From Stenopsyche tienmushanensis (lineage: Eukaryota; Arthropoda; Insecta; Trichoptera; Stenopsychidae): a stretch of 64,000 bases of DNA. Of the stretch, positions 50,773-62,465 are shown one piece after another; the first letter of the stretch is position 1, and each line of letters starts with the position of its first letter. Below the pieces are notes generated by a model. It was not told where the DNA came from, ran no database searches, and saw only the letters and a program-made list of their open reading frames with translations. Where the stretch lies: the NCBI GenBank assembly GCA_008973525.1, contig WACJ01000420.1:62001-126000 (forward strand), written 5' to 3'. A program made the translations under genes and the position numbers.

Positions 50773-51473
50773 TTAAGGGACGTTTGTGCCTTGTTGCTCA
50801 AAAAAAAAATTTTTTTTTTCGTGTATCATAAAGAATCAATGTTTAAAAATAATATCAGTAAATTTCAAGTCAATATAAATGAAATTCACAAAGTTATAGA
50901 TCGACGAGAAGTTGAAGAGAGGAGAAGCTTTAAGCGCGTCTTTCTCGGAACTATTTATTCCAAGTTCATGGAAGTGCTTCCACACGCTCTACATCAGCAT
51001 TTTTCATGAAATTTAATAAATACATGTACAATAAATATCTTCATTATTTGACCTATAATTATTGAAAAATATTGAAAAATGTTTATTTAATGAATTAAAA
51101 ACTACAAAAAAATTTGGTAAAAACACAAACTTTTTTCAATTGCTCATAATTTTTTTTATTTTACTAATATTTATTTTTAATTGTAGTCCAAGCTATACAC
51201 AATTTTATATAAAGTAAAAATATGTTTAATTTTTTTGCTGCAAATCATCTATTCAGGACTTCCGTGGTGAAGAATGTCATCGTTCGCGCACCGATATACG
51301 TAGCATCCTCCATTCCAACTATCATACTTTGTTAAACTTTTAAAAATATTTTTATGTTCAATAATGAACATCTAGTCAATATACTGAATATCAACAATGT
51401 ATATTTAATACTTTTTGCATAAAAATTGTCAAAAAATCGCTTTTAGGCCCAACAGGGCAGAAATGTCCCTTAA
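50773..51473. mobile_element. TTAA-flanked piggyBac-like MITE
   Basis: TTAA at 50773-50776 and 51470-51473 enclose 693 bp. The ends are GGGACGTTTGTGCCTTGTTG and, inverted, GGGACATTTCTGCCCTGTTG, with 17 of 20 bases the same. These ends differ from those of the element at 17534, so it is a second piggyBac-type family. The interior has only a short frame without a transposase domain. Confidence 0.8.
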
Positions 51474-54400
51474 GGCATCATATCTGTTGATGTAGACCAG
51501 TCATTCTCAAAGTGATCTATATCGATCTATAAAAGTCGATTCTTATCTGCTAGAGGTCCATCTTATCTGCCCTGATTTTTCTTGTGGTGATTTTAACGTT
51601 TTACGCAATTTATAATATATCTAAAATCGCTGGCCATAAAGAGGTTAAGAAATCTTAATGAAAGCTCCCTCATAGCATTTGCATTGTTCTACTCACAATT
51701 TTACTTCCCTTATATGATATGCACCCTTGCAAACAAATATCAATTCTGAGATTAAAACGCTCATATTTGAGATCCAACATGATGTAATTTTTATGTCAGG
51801 GTAAAAAGAAACACTGATGAATAATTAAACTCTGAAAGAATCATCGGCAGCCCCTGTACGCAGCCTTCGTGTTTATTCTTTGATTGTGCGTCAACAGCAG
51901 ACTCCGTTTACATTATACAATTCTGTATAAACAAACTCAACCCTTATATTCGACACGAGGGCAATATTAGGTTCTGATGTAACACGTGTGCCTTATAAGC
52001 ACACAGACGCTCTTTGTTTCACTATTTGATACTATTTTAATATCGCCCCTATAAAGAAAAACAGCCCGGCGTCGCTGTGTATATTCTTTGAATTATATTG
52101 ATATGCGACAAAGGCTTCAATCCTCTGTTATCCTTATACATTCCGAGAAGATTTCTTCAGCTGAACAAATAAAATGAATTCAATTAAAGCGAGCTTAGTC
52201 GGAATCGAGTCAGTCAGACAGAAAGCGAATTTCAGCGTCAAGATTAAGTGACCTGATTCTAACGAGATAAACTCTGAGACTCTCAATTGTGATTTAAATA
52301 TAAAATTTATCCGATCTCATTTATGCGCTTGTAATTTCAGACATAAATGTCGCTCATCAATTTCAAATAACGATTCTAAACAAGATGTCATAAGGCTTAA
52401 ATACTCGATTTTATAAAGGGCCATTCAATTAATTCGCTGCTTAAAATTGTTAAAGCGCATTAGTTTGTATAAAATTTTGATGTACATTTAGTTTTATTAA
52501 TAATATAATATAACGACATTTTATTGTCTAACCTGAAGTCAAATTTAGCGGTATACATAGATCAACAAGTTCTTCATATTGAGTGGATCCGGACAATGAG
52601 AGTTTATTGATTTGGGCCCAACTAAAATATTATAGTTTAGTTTTACATGTTGTTTTGTAAATGCTCTGTCGTTATTATAAAAATTGTAGTAAGGATCGTA
52701 TGAATGACCAATTAGAATTTATAAAATCTAAATGCTAATGGCAATGACATTATAATTAGCTCGAACAAGCCTATATGTAATTTTCTGTATGAGATACGAT
52801 AAGCATATAAGATGAAATGGTAGTGACCCATTTGACGAAACTTGAATAATTGTGTTTAACGGCATTAAATTAAAATCTACAAAGCTGATTTTTTGGTCCA
52901 CAAGAAGATTATGTTAACTATTGTTAAATAAATATCGTATAATTTCGATCTAAAATGGCTAGGACTTCGATATACGTGGCTAAAGTTATAGCATGATTGA
53001 AGTATTTCAATCTTCAAAGAATATTTATTATAAGCAGCTACAGCATAGTTTCAACCTTGTATGCATAGTATGAAATGCGTTTGAATTAATGTCTTAAATT
53101 AAGGTCGTATCTAATACGTAAATCGAAGTTTAGGCGCATAAGGGATGGACGATAAATCGTTCATACGGGCTTTTCGGGATACTTGGGCATAAATGTGCCG
53201 CTTTTATCATCTGAAGGGACTAAATGTGAGATTTAATACATAAATTGTATTTCTCGGGAGCGGCCCGTCCTAATAATTACATGAATGAGGTCTGCTGATT
53301 GAGTTAAGACCCGGCTAAAATATATGACGACTGATGTTTAGACCTGCGGAGCGCTCAGACAACCAAGCCATCAGACTGCGAAATTGGTAAATAGGTTAAG
53401 CAAGGGTTAACGCCGAAGTGAGTGGCTCAGAATAAACAGCGAGAGCATGACATGGCGAATTCCAGGTAATCTTATTAAGTGAGAATTCCGCAAGGACGGC
53501 TATAAGCTTATTAAAGTTTGAGGAGGTTTTGGGGCTTACATAATGAACTTTCCTTTGAACCTGAGGATGGGATATCATAACGACGAATTGGATGAGGCAC
53601 GCCAAACTTCGTCCTACGGCACTTCTTCTTCGGCGTCGGCATCGCGCCGTGAATACCAAAAATCGGGACTTCTCGCCTCGGCTGATTATTATCCGATCGG
53701 GGTGTAACATATTCAATGGGTTATTCATAACACTCCAGGCCGGGAGCGGATTACTCTTCATATTAAGCTGGGAGTATGCCAGACCGAAGCGAATCTATTT
53801 TGGACACTTTCTGGAGGAATACAATATTTAATGAACAACGTGTTGCTTTCGAAACTCTGCAGTCCCTGGATGAAAAAATATATAAACACCAAAGGTGACT
53901 TCGGTGGACGAAATTGGGCATGAATGAAGCATTCAAAGAATGAATGTAAATTTAGAATTAAAATACGTATGGGAGTAAAAAGCAGCTTGTCAAAGCATAT
54001 CATCCCAAATTAATGTTATTTTAGTCTTGATTCGAACTGATTAATTCATGTCTGATGATACAAAATAACTAAATTTTACGGTTTAGCCATTTGTTGACAC
54101 ACAAATTTGATGAAAAAAACGAAGGAAGAGATTTGGGTAATTTTCTACTACAAATATTCTACAGACGCAAATCCTCAACACCAAAATTGTCTAACAGGTG
54201 AAGACAACTGGCGCAAACAACGCAAGGTTGAAGCAAGAGGAGAACTCAATAATTTCCATCATAATAAGCCACCTTTGACTGTAGAAATTCAAAAAATCAT
54301 ATCATCACATAACACCTGCATTCTGGCATAAAGATCGTTGTAATAGTAATTTTTCTTGCCGTTATTATCTTCAATAAATAATTTAATGGCACTTTGAAAG

Positions 54401-54611
54401 TTTTTGTTACAATAGGATGTCAAATTAGCTACTTAATTCAAGTTTACGTCCATCGTCGAAATGAAAACACTCCAAATAATTTCGCTAAAAGAGCTAAAAC
54501 TAATGCCGGAGAGCAACAATCCATACAACACAGCAATAATACATAAATAAAACCGAAGTAACATTAAACATCGAGTGTTTGACGAAATTTGAAGACGAAG
54601 TTTGAATGACG
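51474..54611. other. Intron sequence without a recognised gene
   Basis: 53390-53800 is GC-richer, with overlapping frames on both strands that show no domain. The rest is AT-rich and featureless to the eye. Confidence 0.4.
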
Positions 54612-54709
54612 ATTCAGTCTGAATCTGATTTTGGAAGTCAGGCAACTTGCTGCTGAAAATGCACGCTCAGCCTCCACACTCTTTGGAGGTATCGTCATCA
54701 GATATATTA
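54612..54709 (-). mobile_element. hAT-type derivative (family A, copy 4, left fragment)
   Basis: It starts CTGAATCTGATTTTGGAAG and on the minus strand encodes LMTIPPKSVEAERAFSAASC then LTSKIRFRLN. It stops abruptly at about 54709, where sequence of a different hAT begins. The matching right part of the repeat resumes at 57836. Confidence 0.75.
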
Positions 54710-55013
54710 ATAGAGCTACCCTCAATTCTTCGTTTAAATTCATAAATCTTTCTCGTTTTTTAGTTTTCATATTAGTTATTGTTGAGAAACCGAGCTAACA
54801 TAAATATGATGTCGGAAACTATAGCAAAATTTTCAGTGCCTTCGTGTGAAGAGCTGGATATTCTTCTTGGACAGAAATCCAAAAGTCCTCTATTGTCATT
54901 TCGGAAAATTTTATTTTTAGAGTACGATCAGTCGACAATGAGACTAATTCTTCTTCTTCAAAATTCATAATACGATTTATCAGTCGTAACAAATGGATTT
55001 CGAATCCAGTCAT
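54710..55013 (-). pseudogene. ZBED-type hAT transposase, C-terminal part (broken)
   Basis: Minus-strand residues EDFWISVQEEYPALHTKALK are followed by ILL, a stop (54819-54821), FPTSYLC, a second stop (54795-54797), then LGFST and KTKKRERFMNLNEELRVAL. This is the conserved C-terminal region of the ZBED5/FAM200-like hAT transposases. Both stops are TAG codons. The segment is fused to family A sequence at 54709, losing the protein end and the element's left terminus. Confidence 0.85.
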
Positions 55014-55229
55014 AATTTTCTCTGTTTAAGGAAGGAAAATAACGTGCAATATTTATATAGAAAATAACGTGCAGAATACCACTGGGATGGCAGCATTTAA
55101 CCAACGCATCATCCCAGTGCTAACCCACGAACACGTGGAATCTAATATCAGGCATTTTACACAGAATAAAGTTTTCCCAGCGTGCCATAGAGAGATCTAT
55201 GCTCGGAGTGTCTTTATAATATGGAATCA

Positions 55230-55480
55230 GAAACGAGGATATCCGAAGAAGAACTCGAGTAGTAGACGCTACTGAAAGAATTGACACACTTAAGTGGCAA
55301 TGGGGGAGACAAATGTGTCGAAGAATCGACGGTCGATGGGGAAGAAAAGTTTTGGAGTGGAGACCCCTGTAAGACTGACGATATCAAAAGAATAGCAGGA
55401 TGAAGCTGGATGCGGAAAGCGGAGGATCGAGAGGGATGAAGACTCATGCGTTCAACGGTGGACGAACACAGACTGATGAT
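55230..55480 (+). pseudogene. LINE endonuclease/reverse-transcriptase 3' end
   Basis: The plus-strand frames read RRRTRVVDATERIDTLKWQW, GRWGRKVLEWRPL, then after a shift and stops DDIKRIAG, SWMRKAEDRE. The LKWQWxGH-like, GRWGRKVLEWRP and DDIKRxAG motifs mark the extreme C-terminus of a widespread insect non-LTR retrotransposon protein. Only the 3' end is present, as expected for 5'-truncated LINE insertion. It lies inside the broken hAT element. Confidence 0.75.
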
Positions 55481-57189
55481 AATGATGAAGATTATGAATC
55501 TTTCCTCAGTGGTCAGACTGCATGACGATTTGAAGATTCCGCCACGACCAGGCGCACAGCTCATCAGATACCCATTGAAACCATCCTACTATATTCAACC
55601 ATCGACATCTTATTCCGCACTCTATGTAAAAGAGTCTATTGTGACAATAAAATCAAAAAATTATCGTGGCTTTAAAAAAAAACATAATTTATCGGCTTTA
55701 AATCCTACATCTTAAAATAGACATCAAGGACCTCCAATTTACTATAAGTCGCAGTACAAAACACTTAAAAAACTAAGAACACTTGCCTGAGTATCGACGC
55801 TGCATGACGTTTAGAATAGATCCTGGAGTACGGGACGCATTTTGGAACAACACTGCACTTTATTTCTGCAAATTTATATTCCTCTGACGATTAAGCCAAA
55901 CCGTATAACCTAAGAACCGAACACGCACTGCTTGTCGCCTAGTTTAATTTGACGGCTCAACTGAGCGTACGAATATAAATGTATTAATACTAAATGAAAA
56001 TTATTATGAAAAACTATTGAAAGAATGCATGAGATTCTCTCCGAGATGAGCTCTTTTGATATATTCCCAAAAATATTTTTATCAAATTTGAAATTCATTA
56101 AAAAATAATATATTTATGCAACGAAAAGGATGGCAGCAGCTTAATAATTGCAAGAATATATCGCAGCAGCTTATTTAATCCCATGATTTTTAAAAAATAG
56201 TTTTTCTTATAAATATTAATAATTTATCATAAATGCGTTTCAATTTGCCCGTCCAGTTTAGGCGTCGAGTTTATGCTATGCAACAATATTCGGTGCAGAG
56301 CTATATTTTATTTTCACAGGTTAGGATGTGCATGTGCGTATGTTAAGTGATATTTTTTAACACACAGAGTGTTGTGCCGTTCCAGAATGTGATCCGTGTT
56401 CCAGACTGTATCCTGATCGTCATGCAGCTAAAATATTGAGGCAAGTAGTCATAGTTTTTAAGTATATTGTAATACGATTATTAGGCTTATTATCGAAATG
56501 TTTAATGTTGAACAATTGCATTGAGATTTCAAGAACACAGATCGGAAATAATACTCATAGTGGATTGGAAAATCAAGATGTCTATTTTAAGATGTAGGAT
56601 TTAGGTCCGATTTTTGTATCATTTTTTTAAAGTCACGACTAACATTCAAATGTATATGTAAAATACGATATTCGGAAGTGATTCATTTAGAATTTCATAG
56701 CTAAAAGCTTCATTAAGCATCAATTTTTCCTTAGATTAAAGAAAATACATCATATATCATTTTAAAAATATATCATCAGCTAAATAATTGGACTAAAATG
56801 TGTCAAATATTTAATTTCAGGTATGAAATCGTGTTTAATATAAAAGCAATCCGCAATTGCTTGATTACGAAATCGACCAGCCTTGATCAATCAATAGTCT
56901 TAAGTTTAGATGGACGTTGTGAAAAATTGTACAGTGTGGTTCAAAAGAACTGCTAGTGAGCCAAATTCCAAAGATGTCCAGGACTTCAAAATTCATGCAG
57001 TAAGAGCTCTCAGGTAAGGATAATAAGATTTACAAGATAAATTTGAGCTATTATTTAATTTGTCATCTAAAATACACACACAAAATATTTGGTCTAATGG
57101 ATGTTTAAATTCTTTGTTTTAGGTAAGTCTTTCGAATAGCGCAATATCAATCCGAAATACCGAAGTTTTCAAATATACTCATACTTTGA
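55481..57189. other. Interior of the broken hAT element, not recognised
   Basis: This should hold the middle of the ZBED-type transposase, but no core motif was seen on the minus strand. It is AT-rich and may be replaced by other insertions. Confidence 0.4.
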
Positions 57190-57420
57190 GTTAAATACAT
57201 AATGCGTAAAAATACGTAAAACCGAAACATAAATATTCTTCAGAATATTGTCGATTATTTTTTCTGATTTTACTGGATACATTTTCTTTTGTATGAGACG
57301 TATGATGTCTAGTAATATCGTCACTACTTCTTTCACTTGTACTCCCTGTGTCATTAATATTTTGGTCTGATTCACGATTTCGTTTGGTAATAAATTTAAC
57401 GTGGGCGAGAACTCTCAGCT
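57190..57420 (-). pseudogene. ZBED-type hAT transposase, N-terminal part
   Basis: Minus-strand residues KRNRESDQNINDTGSTSE, then KIRKNNRQYSEEYLCFGFTY. The RKxxxxYxxxGFTY string directly before the BED zinc finger is typical of ZBED5-like hAT proteins. Later codons fall into stops. Together with 54710-55013 and the inverted end at 57810 it outlines one element. Confidence 0.65.
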
Positions 57421-57809
57421 GAGTTCAGGGGTCTAGTTATGTTCGTGTTGCTTCTGTCGACCAGTCCCAGTTACCTCCGTTCATAGAGCTTCTGACGGCC
57501 TGCGACTGCCGCGTCTCCCGTAACGTTGACGAGAAGGATTCCACAGGGTGATGGCGCTGGATTTCAAAGACGATTGTTTCTCCATAGCATGTTTATTTAC
57601 TCCACTTTGAACAGACTGCGGCTGCGGGGCGTAGAATACCCAAAGTCTACGTTAAACGGTTAACATACGCGCAATTGGATTGGCTAATTCAAAATTACAT
57701 TAACTCTTTCGTTGACTTTCATAATTTCGCCAACGACTTTTTCGGTTTTCACTGTTTTGCAGAATTTTTCGTTTTTATCAATTTTTTCGCGGTGCACTTG
57801 TAATAAGCT

Positions 57810-57835
57810 CGCGGTGCACCAGTTGAGAAACACTG
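57810..57835. repeat. hAT terminal inverted repeat (5' end of ZBED-type element)
   Basis: Inverted, it reads CAGTGTTTCTCAACTGGTGC followed by ACCGCG, a characteristic hAT end. A second GCGGTGCAC lies at about 57790. The opposite end is missing. Confidence 0.8.
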
Positions 57836-58025
57836 GATTAGACAGTTACTGCCCCTAGGCGTCGCCTAAGCTCGTCAATTAGTAGTTACGCCACTGTTTT
57901 CAAGCGCCCAGATTTCGGCGGGAATGTCATGATTTAGAAGCCATTCAATTCCGATTTTTTGGGGATTATGATTACTAATTCCGGGATTCATGAGCACCTA
58001 AAGCTCTCCGGGATTAGATTCCCTA
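57836..58025 (-). mobile_element. hAT-type derivative (family A, copy 4, right fragment)
   Basis: It has GATTAGACAGTTACTGCCCC, then GGCGTCGCCTAAGCTCG and an end at GGGATTAGATTCCCTA, equivalent to the right part of 5925-6471 and the left part of 24199-24771. It abuts the ZBED-type hAT end exactly. Confidence 0.75.
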
Positions 58026-58544
58026 CACGGGATGACCCTCTTAACATATGAACATGGGAAAAATAAGACTGAATTTGATGTTGATAGTTCATCAATCGGG
58101 CGATTTAATAACAACGCTAATGTTTGAAGTTCTATGGAGTTTGACCCACTCAAATAATGCCATAAGTGTTAGCTCTGCCCTCGCGCAGATAAAAACGTAT
58201 AAAACAATAAGAACAAAATGCCTAATTTAAGCTCAGTATTCGATGTTCTAATGATTTAAAAGAACAATATATGAGTAAAATAATCACCCACAAAACTGTG
58301 CAGAAATGTTTGCAGTTTCCAGCATAAATAATGTTGCAATATATAAGAGTTTTAAAATATGAATTAAATCTCCAACAAATATTCGTAACATTATTTGTTT
58401 GTTATAAATAAATTTGTATTGGAAGCAAATAGTAAATTACCCAAACAAATTTGTATTTCAAGAATTTCAAGCAGGATCAGTGTGACAATTAAATTCATAA
58501 TTGCATCAAAGGATGCATTTTGAATATAGCGATATTACTGAGTA

Positions 58545-58695
58545 TTGATCCAGGACTCTGATTATATGGGCTCGGGTTTAAATCCAGATTATGGCAAAAA
58601 TTTTCACTGCATTGATACGTCTGGGAAATTGGATGCTTCAATAAAGCCGATCGATCGTTTCAATTAAGGTTTAGCCTGATTTCCCAGGCTTAAAC
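58545..58695 (+). repeat. tRNA-derived SINE
   Basis: GATCCAGGACTCTGATTAT, then the B-box-like GGGCTCGGGTTTAAATCC, body ending GATCGATCGTTTCAATTAAG and tail GTTTAGCCTGATTTCCCAGG. It is the best-preserved copy of the family. Confidence 0.7.
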
Positions 58696-60618
58696 AAGTA
58701 AATAATTGATTAGACAATGAGAATTCAAATACGATTTTAAACAATATTGCAAGTAATTTCTAGATACTTTCCTACATATATTCCTACATACATCCTATGC
58801 AAATTTACCTTAAAAAATGTTTTTATAGGAATGTCTTCTATATCTATAAAACAAATTATTTAAATTAAATTCGTTAAATACATTTGATTTTTATATATAT
58901 TTGATTAATCCGACTCATTTTTCCAAAGACATCTTATCGTTTCCTCAAGAGTATATCCTCCAGTGTCATATTTTAATAAGAAACGTATTGGAAGCATTAA
59001 TGTTAGATTAATGAACATTGAATGTCAGACACTACGTCGGGAATTCATTTAATGGAAGATATATTTTTACGTGCCTAGTTCCCACATTTCGAATTCCCTC
59101 AAGGCGTTTAGGGTCCTATCTCTCTTATTTTCACTGCCTAAGTAAACACTTTCACATAGGACTTCATTAGAACTCACATAATCGACATAATCTCGTAATT
59201 GCGTAAAGCATCACGCTCAAATGAGCATGTGTGAGACATTTAAGGGTGGTTGTTTGTAATTGATACGAAAGAGAAGTCTGAAGAGGTTATTTCTCGGAGC
59301 GATAAACGCGAAGCGAACGCCTCATAATGCATTGTATCCTCTGGAATGGCGCTTAATAAAGAGCACATTTGCCATAAAATGGCCGAATTTCGGTTTTGTA
59401 ATTTCGGAAAGGGCATAGCACTTGCAAAAAGTTGCGATAAGACAACCTCGCCGCGGAATATGGATGTGCTTCAGAGTATCCATAATAAATGTTCGATTCG
59501 AGGAAACGGCTTCAACCCGAGTCGCGTATATCATTGGTATAAAAAAGAAGAAGATGAACAACTTTTACTCGGATGAAATGTGATTTTATATCTCTGGGAT
59601 AATTTCGTTTTAGAGACTTTTTTACGTTGTCGCATAACTTACAGAGGGCATATATTTGTTCGCATCCCTTTTGTACGCTGATATGCTTTCCTTCATTTCC
59701 GCTCCTTTTAAGAGATCAACACTTTTCCATCTCAACACGTATATATTTATTGCTTTCGTGTCAAAATTATTATTTTTTATATATGAAATCAGTAATAAAA
59801 TTTGTAAATGTTTCAATATGACGAAAACAATCTATTGCCTTCCTTCTTCGATCCATTTCGCATTCCGATTGATGCATTCCATTGAATGTGATGTCAACCA
59901 ATGAAATCATCCATTTTGGAATGTTGGTTGGAGAATTCGTACTTTAGAAATAATGAAATATCTTCATTATATGATCCACAGATAGATATTCTTCTAAAAT
60001 GATTAATTATGTTGATAAAAACAGTATGTAACTATCAAGCTGAATTTATTATAAAATCATTCCTATTATATGATAGACGGATTTATAATGATGAGAGTTT
60101 GAATTATTTAATCGATATACAGATTTGTATTAAAGTCGCTTTGAACAATGCAAAATTTAGAGAATGCTAATACAGAATCTATTCAGAAATAAGCGGAATT
60201 GTATCAATAATGAATTTTGATTGATCGATGTATAATTGAGTCCTAATAATTAATTGTTATATCGAAGAGCTTTTGAATTATTTAATGGATTTATTAGCAT
60301 TATATCAAGGAACGTTGACTTGATAGGTAATATCAATTACGTCGACTAACTCTCTGGAAGTTGCCCATTGAAAAGCATCGAGACAGCTTTCATACTACCC
60401 CATAAAGTCCATTCAGATCGTTCCGATAATAGCCAAAGCTTCGGCTGCAATCGAGGTGAATCAAAATTCTACCGGGGTACACTTATCCTAATAACTGCTT
60501 CATTGCCAAATGGCATTTACAGTAGACCATTCGCCTTTGAAGGCGTAAATTTATTCCGAAATTGGATTTGTCACGGAGAGCTGGAAGGCTTATTTAAATT
60601 ATTGCATTGTTCACTCAC
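58696..60618. other. Intron sequence next to the Dscam Ig5 exon, no gene recognised
   Basis: It has short open frames on both strands (59322-59576, 60368-60706) without domains. 59280-59570 is GC-richer and non-repetitive. Confidence 0.4.
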
Positions 60619-60891
60619 CCCCAAGGCGCAGTTCTGCCGTTGCTTGAACTTGCTCCCACTCGTTGGCTACGACGCACTGGTACATTCCCTTGTCGGACTT
60701 TGTTAATCCTCTTAGGGTTAAGCGTTCAGGGGGTTCTAATTGGAGACGAGGACCGGAAGCTACTGCTCTTCCGTCGTGCAACCAGCGTGTTGTACGACCT
60801 GTGGAGTGACCTGTGATGCTGCAGAGAAGTTGTGCAGTACCACCAGCATCTACCGTTTGGACGGCAGGCCGTATTACTGCTGTCAGTGGAG
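60619..60891 (-). CDS. Dscam2: Dscam-family receptor exon, complete Ig domain 5
   Basis: The exon encodes one entire Ig domain of about 91 residues, starting PLTAVIRPAVQTVDAGG. The B-strand Cys is in QLLCSITG, the core Trp in TRWLHDG, and the F-strand motif is DKGMYQCVVANEWEQ. It ends AELRLGG, which in Dscam proteins is the Ig5-Ig6 boundary. The acceptor is TTTTTAG above 60891 and the donor GTGAGT at 60618-60613. The entry phase matches the Ig4 exon and the exit is phase 1, which joins TG of the exon at 20148 to give Val. Codons here are much more GC-rich than the flanking intron, as expected for a conserved exon. The next exon in frame and domain order lies 40 kb away. Confidence 0.92.
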
Positions 60892-61614
60892 CTAAAAACA
60901 ATAAAAAACCAAGAATTAATACACTCCTATCTAAATTTGAACATGATCATGGATATACACTATCGACAATAAATTTGGAAACGCTTAGTACTTCATATGT
61001 TCTTTTTGTCTCTTTTGGAAATTCTCTGATAGAACTTTTTATTTTTTTTTAGCAATTGTCCTGATTAAAAAACCTTCATATGTAAAAGCATGAATCGCAA
61101 ATTGGAAATATGAGACATTGGATAACAGGCAGCGAGAATGAGTATCTAGAATGAAATCTCTAGTGTACATATATTTTAGCAGGTATCTGCTGCATATAAA
61201 ATTGATGAACAAAGTTTTAATGGAAACGACTCAAAGTGAAACTATCCTTCGATTCATTTATTTGCAGATCTTGAAAAAAATAAGATGAACAATCATATCC
61301 AGTGAAGTGGCACCATTAATTTGAAGCAGAATTTTCTATATTTTACCTTGTTGAATCTTCTTCACTTCCTTTAATGCTATCCAATTAATTCAACGACTAC
61401 AACTTATTTATTAAAAATAACAAGCAATCTGTATTGCACTCTGATAACAAGCGCATTTTAAAAGATGTTGAGCATATTGTCTTTTGCATCATTTGAAATA
61501 TTGAATTACTCATGAACATCGTATGTAGTGTAAACCTTTTTCGATGTTCAAAAGATTCGATGTTCATACAAAATTATGGCGTAGGTTTCAAAAATATATT
61601 GAAATTGTGCCGAT

Positions 61615-62465
61615 TAAAGTCATTTGATAACAAGTCTACAATAACCGATTGTTTACTTTTAACGCCTAAATCTTTATATATTTAATGTGACTCTCCCTCA
61701 CCATATGATTTGATTACGCAACTCGAAAGGTGACTCTCGCTCACCACTTGGTTTGATGCTTTGTTTGTTGAAATGAAAGCATACCATAAAAGAAATACAT
61801 AAGTTTTAGCATAGAAGGACAAGAAGGTTGTCCTTCTAACAACGCCTCGTTTGTTCGCTAATTCTGGCCGTTTTCTGGCAATTGCATCCTTTAGATTGTC
61901 TAGTTGGAAACAATATTTTGTTGAATTGATCGTTTCACCTTGCTGAAGTAGCTCATAATAAACTACCCCCTTTGAGTCCTACCAAATGCATAACAAAACT
62001 TTTTTTGGATGTAGACCAGGTTTAGCTACAGTTAAAGCTTCTGTACCCTTGATCCAAGACCATTTACATTGGATATTATCATAGAGTATCCAACTTTCAT
62101 CTCCAGTGGCAAGTCTCTTTAAAAAAGGTTGGCTATTATGTCGTTGGAGAAGAAGATCGCATGTTGAAATACGCTGAAGTTTAATTGATTCAGTCAGTTG
62201 TCAGATGATTATGGACAGATGTTCGTGGAATTTCTAACTTGTTAGCTATTTAGCGAACAGTATATTGCGGGTTTTCTTCAACCATGGCTATGATTAGATT
62301 TATGTTCATTTGCGAAATAAACTTACGGGACAACCTAATACTTTCCTAATTGCTGTTTTATTGCAATTCAAATTTTTGCTGCAGTAGACATTTTTTCAAA
62401 ATGTTTCGATGCAGGTACATGTAATATTTTTATTTGACTACGTAATTGAAACCGTGTTATACTAT
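61615..62465. mobile_element. pogo-like fragment interrupted by a mariner (copy 3)
   Basis: CGATTGTTTACTTTTAACGC and AAATCTTTATATATTT match the interior of 49465-49992, and AACCGTGTTATAC near 62450 matches its end. A mariner relic lies between them. The boundaries are approximate. Confidence 0.45.
61850..62345 (-). pseudogene. Mariner transposase relic with TTAGGTTGTCCCG end
   Basis: From the inverted end TATTAGGTTGTCCCGTAAGT at about 62345, minus-strand pieces read IIAMVEENPQYTVR, IANKLEIPRTSVHNHL (helix-turn-helix), GDESWILYDNIQCKWSWIKG, LTVAKPGLHPKKVLLCIW, a stop, DSKGVVYYELLQQGETINST and AIARKRPELANKRGVV. This is mariner order up to just before the second catalytic Asp, after which homology ends at a small hairpin (61813-61837). 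The second half of the transposase is missing. It belongs to a different mariner lineage from those at 21075 and 27535. Confidence 0.85.

Larger units (their letters stand above)
20149..60618 (-). other. Giant Dscam intron between Ig5 and Ig6 exons (about 40.5 kb)
   Basis: The donor GTGAGT at 60618 and the acceptor TTTGCAG at 20149 bracket the intron. The joined codon and the domain order (AELRLGG then VSSPEL) show that no coding exon is missing between them. It carries a dense load of decayed transposons, described individually. Confidence 0.85.

Noticed and set aside
53396..53831. Overlapping frames of 121 and 79 codons on opposite strands
   Set aside because: GC-richer local composition gives frames on both strands; neither shows a domain or splice context.
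55214..55564. 116-codon minus-strand frame rich in Ser
   Set aside because: It is antisense to the LINE 3' end readable on the plus strand.
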